Translations under genes and position numbers: made by a program
The notes under the pieces: model-generated
The model's database searches: none
What the model saw: only the letters and a program-made list of their open reading frames with translations
Told to the model about the DNA's origin: nothing
Assembly (NCBI GenBank): GCA_937928735.1
Contig: CALFVF010000003.1
Coordinates: forward strand, 16,373-80,372
Origin: an uncultured Verrucomicrobiales bacterium
Lineage (GTDB): Bacteria > Verrucomicrobiota > Verrucomicrobiia > Verrucomicrobiales > Akkermansiaceae
Direction: 5' to 3'
Length of the DNA stretch: 64,000 nt
Part shown: one piece after another, positions 34,899-43,225 of the stretch
Layout: each line of letters opens with the position of its first letter
Numbering within the stretch: the stretch's first letter is position 1

Positions 34899-35128
34899 AC
34901 CCTTGGCTAGTAGGAAAGCGCTGAAACTAGAGAAATGCACGCGCAAAGTGTGGATGAGGGGTTTCTTTCTCGCTCACTTCTTTGCATTGCGGTGTTCCGT
35001 GAGAATGAGGACGAGTATGAGCTCGCAGAAAGAAGGGTGGAAGCGTTAGAAATCTGAATTAGAGTTTGACTTTAAGTAGTGATATAGAATTCATACTACT
35101 GTTACTTTCTTTTTCTAAGGCCGTGGTG

Positions 35129-35740
35129 ATGAGATCAAACACAAATCAATGGATATTTCCCTTAGTGTGCTTACTGAGCGCTCTAGTGAATTTGACCTCT
35201 GTATGGGGGATAGGAACTGTGGTGATTGATGCTGGGCATGGTGGGAAAGATCACGGTGGGTGCTATGGGAAGATCTATGAAAAACACCTCGCTCTAGATA
35301 CAGCGATGCGTGTGGAGTATTTGTTGAAGCAAAAAGGTTATAAAACCCGAATGACACGTGATAGTGACCGCTTCCTTAGTCTTGCGAAGCGCTCTTCTAT
35401 TGGAAATCGCTATTCGCGCTCAGTCTTCGTGTCGATCCACTACAATCACGCTGCCCGCAAGGGAGCGAGTGGGTTAGAGACATTCTACTACAGCTCAAAG
35501 TCGAGAGCTCTAGCCTCTCTGATCCAAGATGGGATGCTGGATAAAGTCCGCGCAGAGAACCGAGGCGTGAAGCACGGTAGATTCTACGTACTTAGGCACA
35601 CAAGAAACCCTTCTGTACTCGTGGAGTGCGGCTTTGTGAGTAACTACGGGGATCGTTCAAAGTCGAAGAAAGGCTGGTACCGCCAAGCACTGGCAGAAGG
35701 TATCGTGAATGGCATCGTGCGTTATGATCAGAGGCATTAA
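35129..35740 (+). CDS. N-acetylmuramoyl-L-alanine amidase (Amidase_3)
   Basis: Zinc amidase that cleaves peptide stems from peptidoglycan. A signal peptide spans residues 1-25 of the form starting at the ATG at 35129 (AAGG lies upstream); the earlier frame start at 35066 is a TTG and is not credible. Zinc ligands: VIDAGHGGKDHGG (His), YEKHLALDTAMR (Glu), FVSIHYNHAA (His). The catalytic Glu is in VLVECGFVSN. 203 residues with no SH3 or LysM part, so it is a short exported amidase. A 156-bp repeat element begins immediately after the stop codon. Confidence 0.92.
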   Translation: MRSNTNQWIFPLVCLLSALVNLTSVWGIGTVVIDAGHGGKDHGGCYGKIYEKHLALDTAMRVEYLLKQKGYKTRMTRDSDRFLSLAKRSSIGNRYSRSVFVSIHYNHAARKGASGLETFYYSSKSRALASLIQDGMLDKVRAENRGVKHGRFYVLRHTRNPSVLVECGFVSNYGDRSKSKKGWYRQALAEGIVNGIVRYDQRH

Positions 35741-35896
35741 TACCAACTCAAAAAACTAACTGGTCGAATTCGCTAGATCTTTGACGAGATGCCATCGTTG
35801 TCACTCATCGGAGATGCTCGCATCACCGATGGATTCCGCCTTGATCTCCCACCAAATCTCTTTTCGCTTTCTACCAGGTAGTTTTCCTCATTGGTA
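35741..35896. repeat. TACCAA...TTGGTA inverted-repeat element, copy 1 (156 bp)
   Basis: Ends are inverted: the left 25 bases start TACCAACTCAAAAAACTAAC and the right end reads AGGTAGTTTTCCTCATTGGTA. Inside, left and right arms still pair loosely, and GGAGATGCTCGCATCACCGATG forms the tip, so the whole makes one long hairpin. The flanks are T-A rich (TAA | TACCAA ... TTGGTA | TAA), compatible with a TA target. No open frame. The first base follows directly on the amidase stop codon. Confidence 0.8.
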
Positions 35897-35946
35897 TAAT
35901 ACCTCTAGGAGTCCGATCAAGGCACTGTACTTCTAAAAATAAAAAA

Positions 35947-36318
35947 ATGCCTATTGGTGAGTTCATAGGAGAAGTTTTACTTCGTGGAGTCTTTGAGGTT
36001 ATCTTCTACACTTTTTTCTATTACACAGGAGCGTTAGCGTTGTGGATTTTGACATTGGGGCAAATTCGACTTGCTGCTTTGGGTTCCATAGAGTCAACGA
36101 ATCGAAACAAGAATAGATGGACGGACTGGAGTGTTTGGTTACACAAAGGAGATGGCAGGAAGGTTCTTAAAGCTGAGTGTACTTGCCTCGTGGGCGTCTT
36201 TGTTTGGATAGCTATTGGATTTAGCGCCTACTTCGCTACCAGAGAAGATAATCAATCATTGGACAAGGCAACTCATGATCATTTACCACTCCCTCGAGAA
36301 TCGAATCCTGGGGAGTGA
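35947..36318 (+). CDS. Hypothetical two-helix membrane protein
   Basis: 123 residues with two transmembrane stretches (VIFYTFFYYTGALALWILTL near residue 20-38 and LVGVFVWIAIGFSAYFA near 90) and a charged, short middle. No recognised family. ATG at 35947 with only a weak Shine-Dalgarno. Lies between the repeat element and the SanA-like gene. Confidence 0.45.
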   Translation: MPIGEFIGEVLLRGVFEVIFYTFFYYTGALALWILTLGQIRLAALGSIESTNRNKNRWTDWSVWLHKGDGRKVLKAECTCLVGVFVWIAIGFSAYFATREDNQSLDKATHDHLPLPRESNPGE

Positions 36319-36364
36319 TTAGAATGATGAAGCCTAGTTTGAAAGATTGAAATACTACGAGTGC

Positions 36365-37030
36365 TCAAACTCCTGAGAGGTAGTGCATGTGGAGAAAGAA
36401 GTACTCGCGTAGGAGAAAGGAGTACTGAGCGCTTCTTGACTGGTAGCGTGAGTTTGTGGTTGCAGAGGGTTTGGCTTTGAGGCCTCGGCGCTTGGCGAGA
36501 GAGAGCGCGCGCTTGAGGTGCCAAGGGTCACTGACAATGAGAGCTGAGGAGAGTTTTTGCTGTCGCATGAGCTTCTTTGCTTCTGCGAAGTTTTGAGAGG
36601 TTGTGTTGGATTGGGTCTCGATGATGAGGTTCTCCAGTGGGATACCTTGTGCGTGGCAGTAGGTCTGGGCGACTTCGGATTCTGCATATTCAGCACCTTT
36701 GCCGTGACCTCCTGTGAGGATGAGTTTACTCACGCGCCCTTGCTTGTAGAGCTCAATGGCATGGTCGATACGGGCTTCAAATACCGGAGAGGGCTTGTCA
36801 TGCCAAGCAGCAGCGCCAAGGACTATAGCACAGTCAGCACTTGAGCCGTCGTCACGGTGGCCAAAGGCGTGAATACTCCAGAGCTGCCAGCTACTGTAGA
36901 GTAAGAAGCTAAGGATGAGACATGCAGAGACCTTCATGCGCTTGTACTGCCACCAGTGTCGCTGGGGACTCTGTGTATCGCGCGCGGTTTCTTCAAGAGG
37001 CTCTTGCATACGTAATGATGAGTTCTGCAA
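36365..37030 (-). CDS. SanA/YdcF-like DUF218 membrane protein
   Basis: One N-terminal helix (MKVSACLILSFLLYSSWQLW) followed by the DUF218 domain: SADCAIVLGAAAWHDKPSP, FEARIDHAIELYKQGRVSK, LILTGGHGKGAEYAESEVA, and SALIVSDPWHLKRALSLAKR with the conserved D-x-x-H. The domain has a Rossmann-like nucleotide-binding fold; in E. coli SanA it affects envelope barrier function, but the reaction is not known. 221 residues. Confidence 0.85.
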   Translation of the reverse strand: MQNSSLRMQEPLEETARDTQSPQRHWWQYKRMKVSACLILSFLLYSSWQLWSIHAFGHRDDGSSADCAIVLGAAAWHDKPSPVFEARIDHAIELYKQGRVSKLILTGGHGKGAEYAESEVAQTYCHAQGIPLENLIIETQSNTTSQNFAEAKKLMRQQKLSSALIVSDPWHLKRALSLAKRRGLKAKPSATTNSRYQSRSAQYSFLLREYFFLHMHYLSGV

Positions 37031-37134
37031 CTAGGTGGGAAATGAGCAAATCGTAGTGATGGCTTTATTTCCTATGGTAGCAAATACTACAAAATCTATA
37101 AATGATTCGCCAGATTTGCCCACTATTTTTCCAT

Positions 37135-37165
37135 AAAAAAAGCACCTCGCGAAGAGATGCTTTTT
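37135..37165 (-). terminator. Terminator of rpmE2
   Basis: AAAAAAGCACCTC / GAGATGCTTTTT hairpin with one mismatch and GCGAA loop; on the minus strand it ends in a T run, 53 bases after the L31 stop codon. It could also work in the other direction. Confidence 0.75.
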
Positions 37166-37217
37166 GTCAAAAAAATGGGCGCAGGAAGAATGATCTTTTG
37201 CACTAGAAGTGCCAGGC

Positions 37218-37487
37218 TTAGCTTAAGCTTGGCTTTTTGGCGCGGCGTACAGCACCAAAACGCTTCTGGAACTTGTCGATACGTCCTTCTGTATCCACAA
37301 ATGTGGACTTACCTGTGAAGAATGGGTGTGTGTCAGAGGTGACACCCATAGAGATGACGAAGTATTCGACACCGTCTACGGTTTCTTTCTTATCAGAAGT
37401 GGCAGTGCTCTTCGTGAAGAAGCGCTTACCGCTGGTCATGTCCTGGAAAATAACAGGATGGTAATTTGGATGAATGTCTGCTTTCAT
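37218..37487 (-). CDS. rpmE2: Ribosomal protein L31, type B
   Basis: 89 residues beginning MKADIHPNYHPVIFQDMTSG; the family-typical HPFFTGKSTFVDTEGRIDKF follows. It lacks the four zinc-binding Cys of type A, which marks the zinc-independent form. Type B usually replaces the zinc form when zinc is scarce and is often under Zur control; no Zur site is obvious upstream. Whether a type A gene exists elsewhere cannot be seen. Confidence 0.96.
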   Translation of the reverse strand: MKADIHPNYHPVIFQDMTSGKRFFTKSTATSDKKETVDGVEYFVISMGVTSDTHPFFTGKSTFVDTEGRIDKFQKRFGAVRRAKKPSLS

Positions 37488-37627
37488 TAGATCAAGTCAG
37501 TGTGTGTTTATCGCGTTTCCGACGCGCTACGGCGGACGTTTGGCAGATGCTTCGGGGGATGTCAAGGATTTAGAGACTGAGGAGTTGCAATCTGGAGAAA
37601 ATATTTCTAGTGTCTGCGCATTCCAAT

Positions 37628-38509
37628 ATGAGTGACGCACAGAAAATTTGGCTAGATGGGGAGATAGTGAATAAGGCTGATGCCAAGGTATCGGTCTTTG
37701 ACCATGGTTTACTCTATGGTGATGGTATTTTTGAGGGGATTCGTTTCTACAATGGTCGCGTGTTCCGCCTAGAGGAGCATATCCAAAGGCTCTTTCTCTC
37801 AGCCAAAGCAATTTTACTCAATCTCCCATGGACTGTAGAAGAGGTCTGTCAGTATACGGTAGATACGATCAAAGCGAATGGTCTGAGAGATGGCTACGTG
37901 CGCCTCGTGGTCACTCGTGGAGAAGGTGGACTAGGGCTGAATCCATACTTATGTGAAACACCTTCGATGTTTATTATAGCATCCACCATTCAGCTCTATC
38001 CTACCGAACATTATGAGAATGGGCTCAAGCTCATCACATGTGCGACGAGGCGTCCCACTCCAGGCTCACTGAGTCCACAAGTGAAGTCGCTAAACTATCT
38101 CAATAACGTGATGGCCAAAGTCGAGTGCATCCAAGCTGGCGCGCTAGAGGGCATCATGCTCAATGAGCAAGGCTATGTCGCGGAGTGCACGGGTGATAAT
38201 GTCTTTATTCTCAAAGACGGGGTGGTTTACACGCCCTTTGTCGCTGATGGCGCGCTTGATGGTATCACTCGCCAAGTGATCTTTGATCTCTGTGAGTCGT
38301 TAGGAGTGAAGATTGTAGAGAAGACCTTAGCTCGCTATGATCTATTCACAGCAGATGAGGCCTTCTTAACGGGGACTGCAGCGGAGGTGATTCCCTTTGT
38401 CGCTCTCGATAGCCGTGAGATCGGAGATGGAACACCGGGGGCTGTGACTAAGCGCTTGCTCGTGGCATTCCGCGAGATGGTGCAGAGCCAGGGTACCCCC
38501 TGTGTTTGA
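37628..38509 (+). CDS. ilvE: Branched-chain amino acid aminotransferase
   Basis: PLP fold-type IV transaminase for Leu, Ile and Val. The start MSDAQKIWLDGEIVNKADAK is family-typical; the frame runs to a GTG at 37610, which I reject. VFDHGLLYGDGIFEGIRF is the N-terminal signature, SPQVKSLNYLNNVMAK carries the PLP Lys, and GYVAECTGDNVFILKDG the Glu/Thr region that binds PLP phosphate. 293 residues. Confidence 0.95.
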   Translation: MSDAQKIWLDGEIVNKADAKVSVFDHGLLYGDGIFEGIRFYNGRVFRLEEHIQRLFLSAKAILLNLPWTVEEVCQYTVDTIKANGLRDGYVRLVVTRGEGGLGLNPYLCETPSMFIIASTIQLYPTEHYENGLKLITCATRRPTPGSLSPQVKSLNYLNNVMAKVECIQAGALEGIMLNEQGYVAECTGDNVFILKDGVVYTPFVADGALDGITRQVIFDLCESLGVKIVEKTLARYDLFTADEAFLTGTAAEVIPFVALDSREIGDGTPGAVTKRLLVAFREMVQSQGTPCV

Positions 38510-38544
38510 TGGTTTGATGCGACTTATCGAGACGGGGAAATTGA

Positions 38545-39345
38545 TCAGAGGGCTGGATGGCGAGACTCCAAGCAGTCTTGCCAGAGTGAGTATATCACCT
38601 TTCCTTTGACATTGATCGTGTAGATGGCCTCTGCAAATGAATTGTAGATACTCAGAGAGCTATAGTGGCTACCATCGAGTACCCTATAGCTAAGCTGGAT
38701 GCCATGGATAGAGGCTATATCGAGATAAAATGGCTGAGGGGCGTTGATCCAGGCGATTCCGTTGTCAAACTCGAGTTGTTGGATACAGACTTCTGTGGAG
38801 CAATTCGTATTCTGGTGCAGGGCTTCGATATGGAGAGGCTGCTCCAACTCATGCGCCATATGTAGAATCCTTGTTAGAGGGTGATTATGACAGCTTTTTC
38901 GTAGTCGTATCTCACGCTCAGTGCAGCATGGGCAAGTTGGACGCGAGGCTGGCTGGAAATCAAGAGCCTCTGTAGCAGGTTCTTTTTTGAGGTAGTTAAG
39001 AATAGATTCTACGTTGGCTTCTTGGTGAGTGTGGAGCTTTATTTGGCAGATTGCCTGATCGATACGCAGTGTGAGGGTACGCAGTGTGAGACAGCACTGA
39101 TCATGATGCGTTGTGAGCTGTAGTTCAGAAATCGAGTTTAAGTCAAAAATGAGTGAACCATTCGAGGTGATGACATTGTCTTCTAGAAGAAGGAATTGCT
39201 GATTCTCTGCGATATGTTGGAAGCCACAGTCGACCCAAGACATCGAGATGGATCGAATGGAGAGAGATTCGAGGAGTGGTGTGAGTAGGGAGTGATTTCC
39301 TTTATCTATGAGAGTGTTGTAATAGCTCATGTTAGGCGACTTCAA
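38545..39345 (-). CDS. HemS-like haem-utilisation protein, second half-size unit
   Basis: 266 residues, no signal peptide. Weak resemblance to one repeat of HemS/ChuS haem-handling proteins: LFLLEDN-like N-terminal strands, and SSLSIYNSFAEAIYTINVKG near the C-terminus in the place of the SLQFFD..G..HK segment. The middle has CPCCTEREIRLRKSCHNH, a Cys/His-rich stretch that could hold a metal. Starts within the last 14 bases of the upstream gene, so they are translationally coupled. The function assignment rests on the partner gene and the AraC neighbour. Confidence 0.5.
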   Translation of the reverse strand: MKSPNMSYYNTLIDKGNHSLLTPLLESLSIRSISMSWVDCGFQHIAENQQFLLLEDNVITSNGSLIFDLNSISELQLTTHHDQCCLTLRTLTLRIDQAICQIKLHTHQEANVESILNYLKKEPATEALDFQPASRPTCPCCTEREIRLRKSCHNHPLTRILHMAHELEQPLHIEALHQNTNCSTEVCIQQLEFDNGIAWINAPQPFYLDIASIHGIQLSYRVLDGSHYSSLSIYNSFAEAIYTINVKGKVIYSLWQDCLESRHPAL

Positions 39346-40036
39346 GAATGAGTTGAAGGGCTCCTCGGGTATTATAGATGAAACTTAGTCTGTGGTCGTT
39401 CTTGTCACAGAAATCGATGTGTTGGATACGCGTAGTATCAAGAGTGAGCTTGGAAGTTGGGGAGAGAAACGTGCTTTGTTTCCCGAAATGGGCTGAATGG
39501 TGGATGGTCTGCTTTGTACGAAAGACACCACCAGACATAGGGAGGGTGTACTGGATCATCTGCCCTAGCGGTATGAAATCGCGCAGTGATTGCTCAAAGG
39601 GCTTCTTAGGTGAGACCCGTGAGTGAGTATCTGCTGTATTGAAAAGGAGAGTGGATTTGTTAGAAGATTGTTTGCCACTACTAAAGAGCCTAAGAATACA
39701 CTCGAAACAATCCCAGCTACTTGAGCCAAGAATATCAATCTTATGAAACACATCTCCTTTTGCAGACGTGAAGATGAGAGATGCTTTCGCATCCCACTCG
39801 TCCACAATTGCCCAGCCTCGTTTCCACTGAGTTGTGTTCCATTTTTGACACCCATCTAAGCTAGAAGAATCAGATTCATTGTGAGAAGGGTATTGTGCCG
39901 GGTAGATACAATGTTCGGTCAGTGCTGCTATATCATTATTGTAGTGCTGAATAGTGAGTCCTAGGCCTACGATACGGTGCATGATTCTGGGCCAGCATGG
40001 TTTGAGCTGATAGATTTCTGAACGGTTCGTTTTCAT
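39332..40036 (-). CDS. HemS-like haem-utilisation protein, first half-size unit
   Basis: 234 residues. PRIMHRIVGLGLTIQHYNND is close in pattern to the start of the HemS/ChuS fold (long helix, then Leu-Gly-x-Val strand), and SLIFTSAKGDVFHKIDILGS matches its conserved segment (SLQFFD..G..VHK). HemS has two such units in one 345-residue chain; here two genes each encode one. HemS-type proteins store or break down haem in the cytoplasm. The genes lie downstream of a PchR-like AraC gene with a Fur-box-like site. Moderate confidence. Confidence 0.52.
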   Translation of the reverse strand: MKTNRSEIYQLKPCWPRIMHRIVGLGLTIQHYNNDIAALTEHCIYPAQYPSHNESDSSSLDGCQKWNTTQWKRGWAIVDEWDAKASLIFTSAKGDVFHKIDILGSSSWDCFECILRLFSSGKQSSNKSTLLFNTADTHSRVSPKKPFEQSLRDFIPLGQMIQYTLPMSGGVFRTKQTIHHSAHFGKQSTFLSPTSKLTLDTTRIQHIDFCDKNDHRLSFIYNTRGALQLILEVA

Positions 40037-40467
40037 AATCTCTCGATATCGGGTTTTGTGCTATTGAATGAGGCTGTGCGATGGTGATTGATAGGGAGAA
40101 AGGTAGGTGGATTTGTGATTTCTAGCTAGCGCTCTGGTGTCGGGTTGCTAGTGACTGATTGCTAGTGGCTGTTTACTTGTGGCTCTGACAAGGGAGATCA
40201 AAGCTCCGCTAGGATAAAACACGGGCGGAGTAGTCAGTTCTTACAGGTAGGGGTATGCTTGCGCTATGAATCAATCCCAAAGCCCCTCTATGTATGTCTC
40301 TGGCGTCGGCAGGCTGAATCATAAAGTCTCAGAGCGCCTAAGAGTGATCAAAGAGCCTTTTGCAGGAGCGCGCTCTGCAGAAGAAAAGAGAGAATGCGCC
40401 TTCCTTGTTAGTCAAAAGCTAAAATGCAGAGGAGATGTACTAAAAAATAAAAAGCTGTAGTTAACTT
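40037..40467. other. Gap between the AraC gene and the HemS-like pair, one doubtful small ORF
   Basis: 431 bp. The only candidate is a 64-codon plus-strand ORF at 40266-40460, with ATGAATCAATCC preceded by AGGTAGGGG 12-16 bases away. It is basic (SERLRVIKEPFAG) with no recognised domain. The TTGCTAGTGACTGATTGCTAGTGGCTG stretch at about 40145 has two 8-base direct repeats. No Fur site is visible in the gap. Confidence 0.35.
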
Positions 40468-41385
40468 CTAACAAACATTTTTGATGTATTGTGAAGGCTT
40501 TACGCCTATTTCTGCTAGGAATGCTTTTGAGAAATGACTCAGGCTGCTATAGCCGACCTCCATAGCGGCTTCTGTGACATTATAGTCTCCAGCACGTAAA
40601 TACTCTGCGGCCTTATCCACTCTGAGTTTACGCAGCTGCTGGGAAATCGTGTGTCCTTTATGCTCGGAGAATATACGACTTAGGTAGTGTGGTGAACAGC
40701 CAGCTTCTGCGGCTATTCTTTGAAGATCTAACTTTTCATCGAGGTGAGCATGCAGCCAGTGCATGACTTTTCTAATACGCTGCTGAGCGAGGAACTCACG
40801 CTGTGAGCAAAAACCAGATGCCGCAGGTGCAAATAAATAGATGCTGAGAAGCTCAAGGACTTTCGCCGAATACCAAAAGACCATGGCTTGCTGCTGGACC
40901 GGAGGTGTTAGGAGCTCCTCGCTGAGTTCTTGCTCCTGTAAGCTCATCCTTCTTGCTTTCCCGATCTGAATGGAATGAGACGCCTGATTGGAGGAGAGTA
41001 GTTTCTGAAGATCAGGATGGAGAGAGCAGCATTTGTTTCCAAAGCTGCGTTCAATCCAGCCGCGCGAAATACTCAGAACAATCACCTGATGGTTTTGACC
41101 GACACGCGACATAAGCATTTCATCTTGAGCAGAGTGGTGAATGAGACCAAGCATACCAGAGGAAAGAGACATTCTGACCTTATCTCCTAGGAATACACCT
41201 TGGCCATTGAGGTTGAGAATGAGGTGCAAACAGTCTACGTCATACTGTGGTGACCATTGAAATACAGTTTCTTGGTCGATAAACTGCAGTAAAATACCGT
41301 TTTTCTCTAAATTCCCATAGAGTTGGTGGAGTGAGTTGAGCTGTTTCATAGAACTTAAGGGAATGCTATTGTTAATGAGATTCAT
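40468..41385 (-). CDS. AraC-family regulator, PchR-like
   Basis: 305 residues. The N-terminal 200 form an effector-binding region; the C-terminal 100 are the double helix-turn-helix: LDLQRIAAEAGCSPHYLSRI, then VTEAAMEVGYSSLSHFSKAF. The pattern resembles PchR-type regulators that sense iron-siderophore complexes, fitting the downstream HemS-like genes. I placed the start at the ATG at 41385; the frame runs to a TTG at 41394, and an ATG at 41349 would also work. The Fur-box-like site covers this start region, so iron probably represses the gene. Confidence 0.85.
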   Translation of the reverse strand: MNLINNSIPLSSMKQLNSLHQLYGNLEKNGILLQFIDQETVFQWSPQYDVDCLHLILNLNGQGVFLGDKVRMSLSSGMLGLIHHSAQDEMLMSRVGQNHQVIVLSISRGWIERSFGNKCCSLHPDLQKLLSSNQASHSIQIGKARRMSLQEQELSEELLTPPVQQQAMVFWYSAKVLELLSIYLFAPAASGFCSQREFLAQQRIRKVMHWLHAHLDEKLDLQRIAAEAGCSPHYLSRIFSEHKGHTISQQLRKLRVDKAAEYLRAGDYNVTEAAMEVGYSSLSHFSKAFLAEIGVKPSQYIKNVC

Positions 41386-41389
41386 TATC
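41371..41389. promoter_or_regulatory. Fur-box-like site at the AraC gene start
   Basis: GTTAATGAGATTCATTATC matches the 19-bp Fur consensus at 16 of 19 positions. It overlaps the 41385 start codon and lies 22-40 bases before the alternative ATG at 41349. If Fur is present it should repress this gene when iron is plentiful. Confidence 0.55.
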
Positions 41390-41621
41390 AACAATTAATT
41401 AAAAAAAGGTTGAATCTTGAAAGGATTAAAAAAATAGGCACTCAGAGGGGGGTCGCTCTGAATGCCTATTCGTAGCGCATGAACACGCCAACTCACTTAC
41501 AATTCCACTTGTGGATATTAGAACCACGGAATAGAGAATACGAAATTTCTCGTGAATGGCTATCGCCAGAATGCTCTAGAATAGCGACTCATTCTAGACA
41601 ACCCTTATTGACCCAGTATTA
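41390..41621. other. Intergenic, no gene seen
   Basis: AT-rich start region for the AraC gene; no further structure recognised before the repeat element at 41622. Confidence 0.4.
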
Positions 41622-41732
41622 TACCAACTCAAAAACTATCTGGTAAAATTCGCTAGATCTTTGACGAGATAGCATCGTTGTCACCCACCAAATCTCTTCG
41701 CCCTTTCTACCAGTTAGTTTTCCTCGTTGGTA
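41622..41732. repeat. TACCAA...TTGGTA element, copy 2 (111 bp, internal deletion)
   Basis: Same two ends as copy 1, but the central hairpin tip is missing: sequence jumps from CATCGTTGTCACC directly to CACCAAATCTCTTCGCC, a loss of about 45 bases. Flanked by TTA and TTA, compatible with TA targeting. Confidence 0.8.
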
Positions 41733-41771
41733 TTAGGAGCGATATAAAATTGAGCAATAGGCAGACACAAA

Positions 41772-41803
41772 AAACGAGATCCGAATTTCTTCAGATCTCG
41801 TTT
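41772..41803 (-). terminator. Terminator of the RRM gene
   Basis: Perfect 10-bp stem AAACGAGATC / GATCTCGTTT with a 12-base loop; on the minus strand it ends in a T run. Lies 31 bases past the RNA-binding protein stop. Likely bidirectional. Confidence 0.85.
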
Positions 41804-41833
41804 CGAAAAAATCAGCTATGCTGATGGGGTGAA

Positions 41834-42166
41834 CTAGCGACGGTATCCGCCGTCTCCACCACCGTAGCCGCCACGATCGCGATCACGTCCACCGCGACCA
41901 CCACCTCCACGGTTGCCGCCTTCTTCACGAGGGCGAGCTTCGTTGACGCGTAGTGAGCGTCCGTCAAAATCTTGACCGTCGAGTTGTTTAATAGCCTCGA
42001 TCATTGCTTCTTTTGAGTCCATTGTCACAAACCCAAAACCACGTGGTCGACCAGACTCACGATCCATCGGAAGGTGTATATCAGCCACTTCTCCATATTG
42101 AGAAAATAGCCCCCTGATGTCATCCTCAGTTGATCCGAATGACAGATTACCTACATACATTTTCAT
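41834..42166 (-). CDS. Glycine-rich RRM RNA-binding protein
   Basis: One RNA-recognition motif: RNP2 [19 protein letters not shown] and RNP1 [11 protein letters not shown], then an RGG-like tail of Gly, Arg and Asp (about 30 residues). 111 residues from the ATG at 42166 ([10 protein letters not shown]); the upstream frame to 42190 adds unlike residues. These proteins are common in cyanobacteria and Verrucomicrobiota, bind RNA at low temperature and often rise after cold shock. The long 5' region could be a cold-responsive leader, but I see no defined element. Confidence 0.92.
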   Translation of the reverse strand: MKMYVGNLSFGSTEDDIRGLFSQYGEVADIHLPMDRESGRPRGFGFVTMDSKEAMIEAIKQLDGQDFDGRSLRVNEARPREEGGNRGGGGRGGRDRDRGGYGGGDGGYRR

Positions 42167-42465
42167 AATTATCTTATCAACACACTTCAAATAGCTCTGT
42201 TTACTAGTTGTTTCCGTGAATCGGATTTCAGTTCAGCACCGCCCCTGTAGACCGCATGCTGACACTCCATACCTTAATCAGAGTTACTCGTGTGTGCTTA
42301 CTGAGAGCTCTGACATAGAAACAGATAAGTAGCGATAAGAATCGAAAAAAATTTGAAAATTGAGAAGGAAAGACCATTTTTTAGCCGAAATAGTGACAAT
42401 TAAGTACAGGGTACCTCCGGTCATTTATTTCCGATGAAGAAACACCTTCAGGTTTTCAGATCAAG
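42167..42465. other. Leader of the RRM gene, no gene seen
   Basis: About 300 bp, A-rich in part. No credible open frame or clear promoter pair. Confidence 0.4.
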
Positions 42466-42505
42466 GCCCACGATTCTCCCGCATAAATTCAGGAGAATCG
42501 TGGGC
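42466..42505. other. Perfect 14-bp stem-loop without T-tract
   Basis: GCCCACGATTCTCC and GGAGAATCGTGGGC are perfect complements around CGCATAAATTCA. No T run follows on either strand. It is 138 bases beyond the stop of the pseudopilin-like gene; it may be a weak terminator, an RNA-stabilising 3' hairpin, or a protein-binding site. Confidence 0.6.
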
Positions 42506-42618
42506 AGTAGAGAGGTGGAGAAATCGGATGGTATTTGTAGAAATGGAATATCTGGGAGTTCTCTAAAGAGTTGATCCAGTAATGCGAAATTGTGATTTCT
42601 TTAGTTTTTAAAGAGTTA

Positions 42619-42643
42619 TACCAACTCAAAAAACTAACTGGTA
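42619..42643. repeat. Single-end element unit (25 bp) at a stop codon
   Basis: TACCAACTCAAAAAACTAAC then TGGTA. It equals the left 25 bases of the full copies and ends one base before the stop codon of the downstream-oriented gene at 42644. Confidence 0.7.
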
Positions 42644-43216
42644 TTAGGAGTTAGTCTCCCGCACAATATCATCTTCTGTATACAGCTCTCTATCTGGGCC
42701 TGCTGAGCGTACGGAGAATTCTTTACTGGAAATGGAATGAAAGAAGTAAGGGCTTTCCCACTGGTCAATAAAGCGGCCGTGTTTATCGATGCTTGGATGA
42801 GATTTCTTGATAAGGCGTACTCGTTGTGAGTTTTTACCTGTTAGAGCATCCACGAAGTCTTCATTCATTCCTGTGGGTATTGTTCCTTCCTTTAGATAAT
42901 GATCGTAGAAGAAAATAAGTGACATGATGTGTTCAATATCCTCGGCTGGGCTATTACCTGCGGCTCCTAGTTGTTGAGCAGGTTCTATGTCTAACTCAAT
43001 ATACTGGTCGTTATTTTGTGCTGCTGTGCTGGATTGTGAACTTGTTGATTGTTTCGATTTAGCGCGTGTTCTGGATAGAGAAATCGAATGCGCTGAGTCT
43101 TTGCCTTTCAGCGCATTGTTTTCTTCTGGAGAAGAAGCTACTTGCTCTTTTCCTCTGTTGAGAAAAAGAGCAAGCAGTGTTAGCGCTAGTATACTAATGG
43201 ATACAGTTCGCTTCAT
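42644..43216 (-). CDS. Exported pseudopilin-like protein
   Basis: 190 residues with an N-terminal hydrophobic segment (VSISILALTLLALFL). The Ser/Gln-rich middle is low-complexity. The C-terminal 60 residues look like a major-pseudopilin (GspG-type) head: QWESPYFFHSIS, then RSAGPDRELYTEDDIV, the usual S-a-G-p-D...T-e-D-D-I calcium-binding ending. No prepilin cleavage motif of type G-F-T-x-x-E is visible, so it is not a canonical pseudopilin. It is the third gene after DUF1800 and DUF1501. Confidence 0.6.
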   Translation of the reverse strand: MKRTVSISILALTLLALFLNRGKEQVASSPEENNALKGKDSAHSISLSRTRAKSKQSTSSQSSTAAQNNDQYIELDIEPAQQLGAAGNSPAEDIEHIMSLIFFYDHYLKEGTIPTGMNEDFVDALTGKNSQRVRLIKKSHPSIDKHGRFIDQWESPYFFHSISSKEFSVRSAGPDRELYTEDDIVRETNS

Positions 43217-43225
43217 TGGTGTCTG

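Noticed and set aside
35066..35128. Upstream extension of the amidase
   Set aside because: It starts at a TTG and would place residues before a clear signal peptide.
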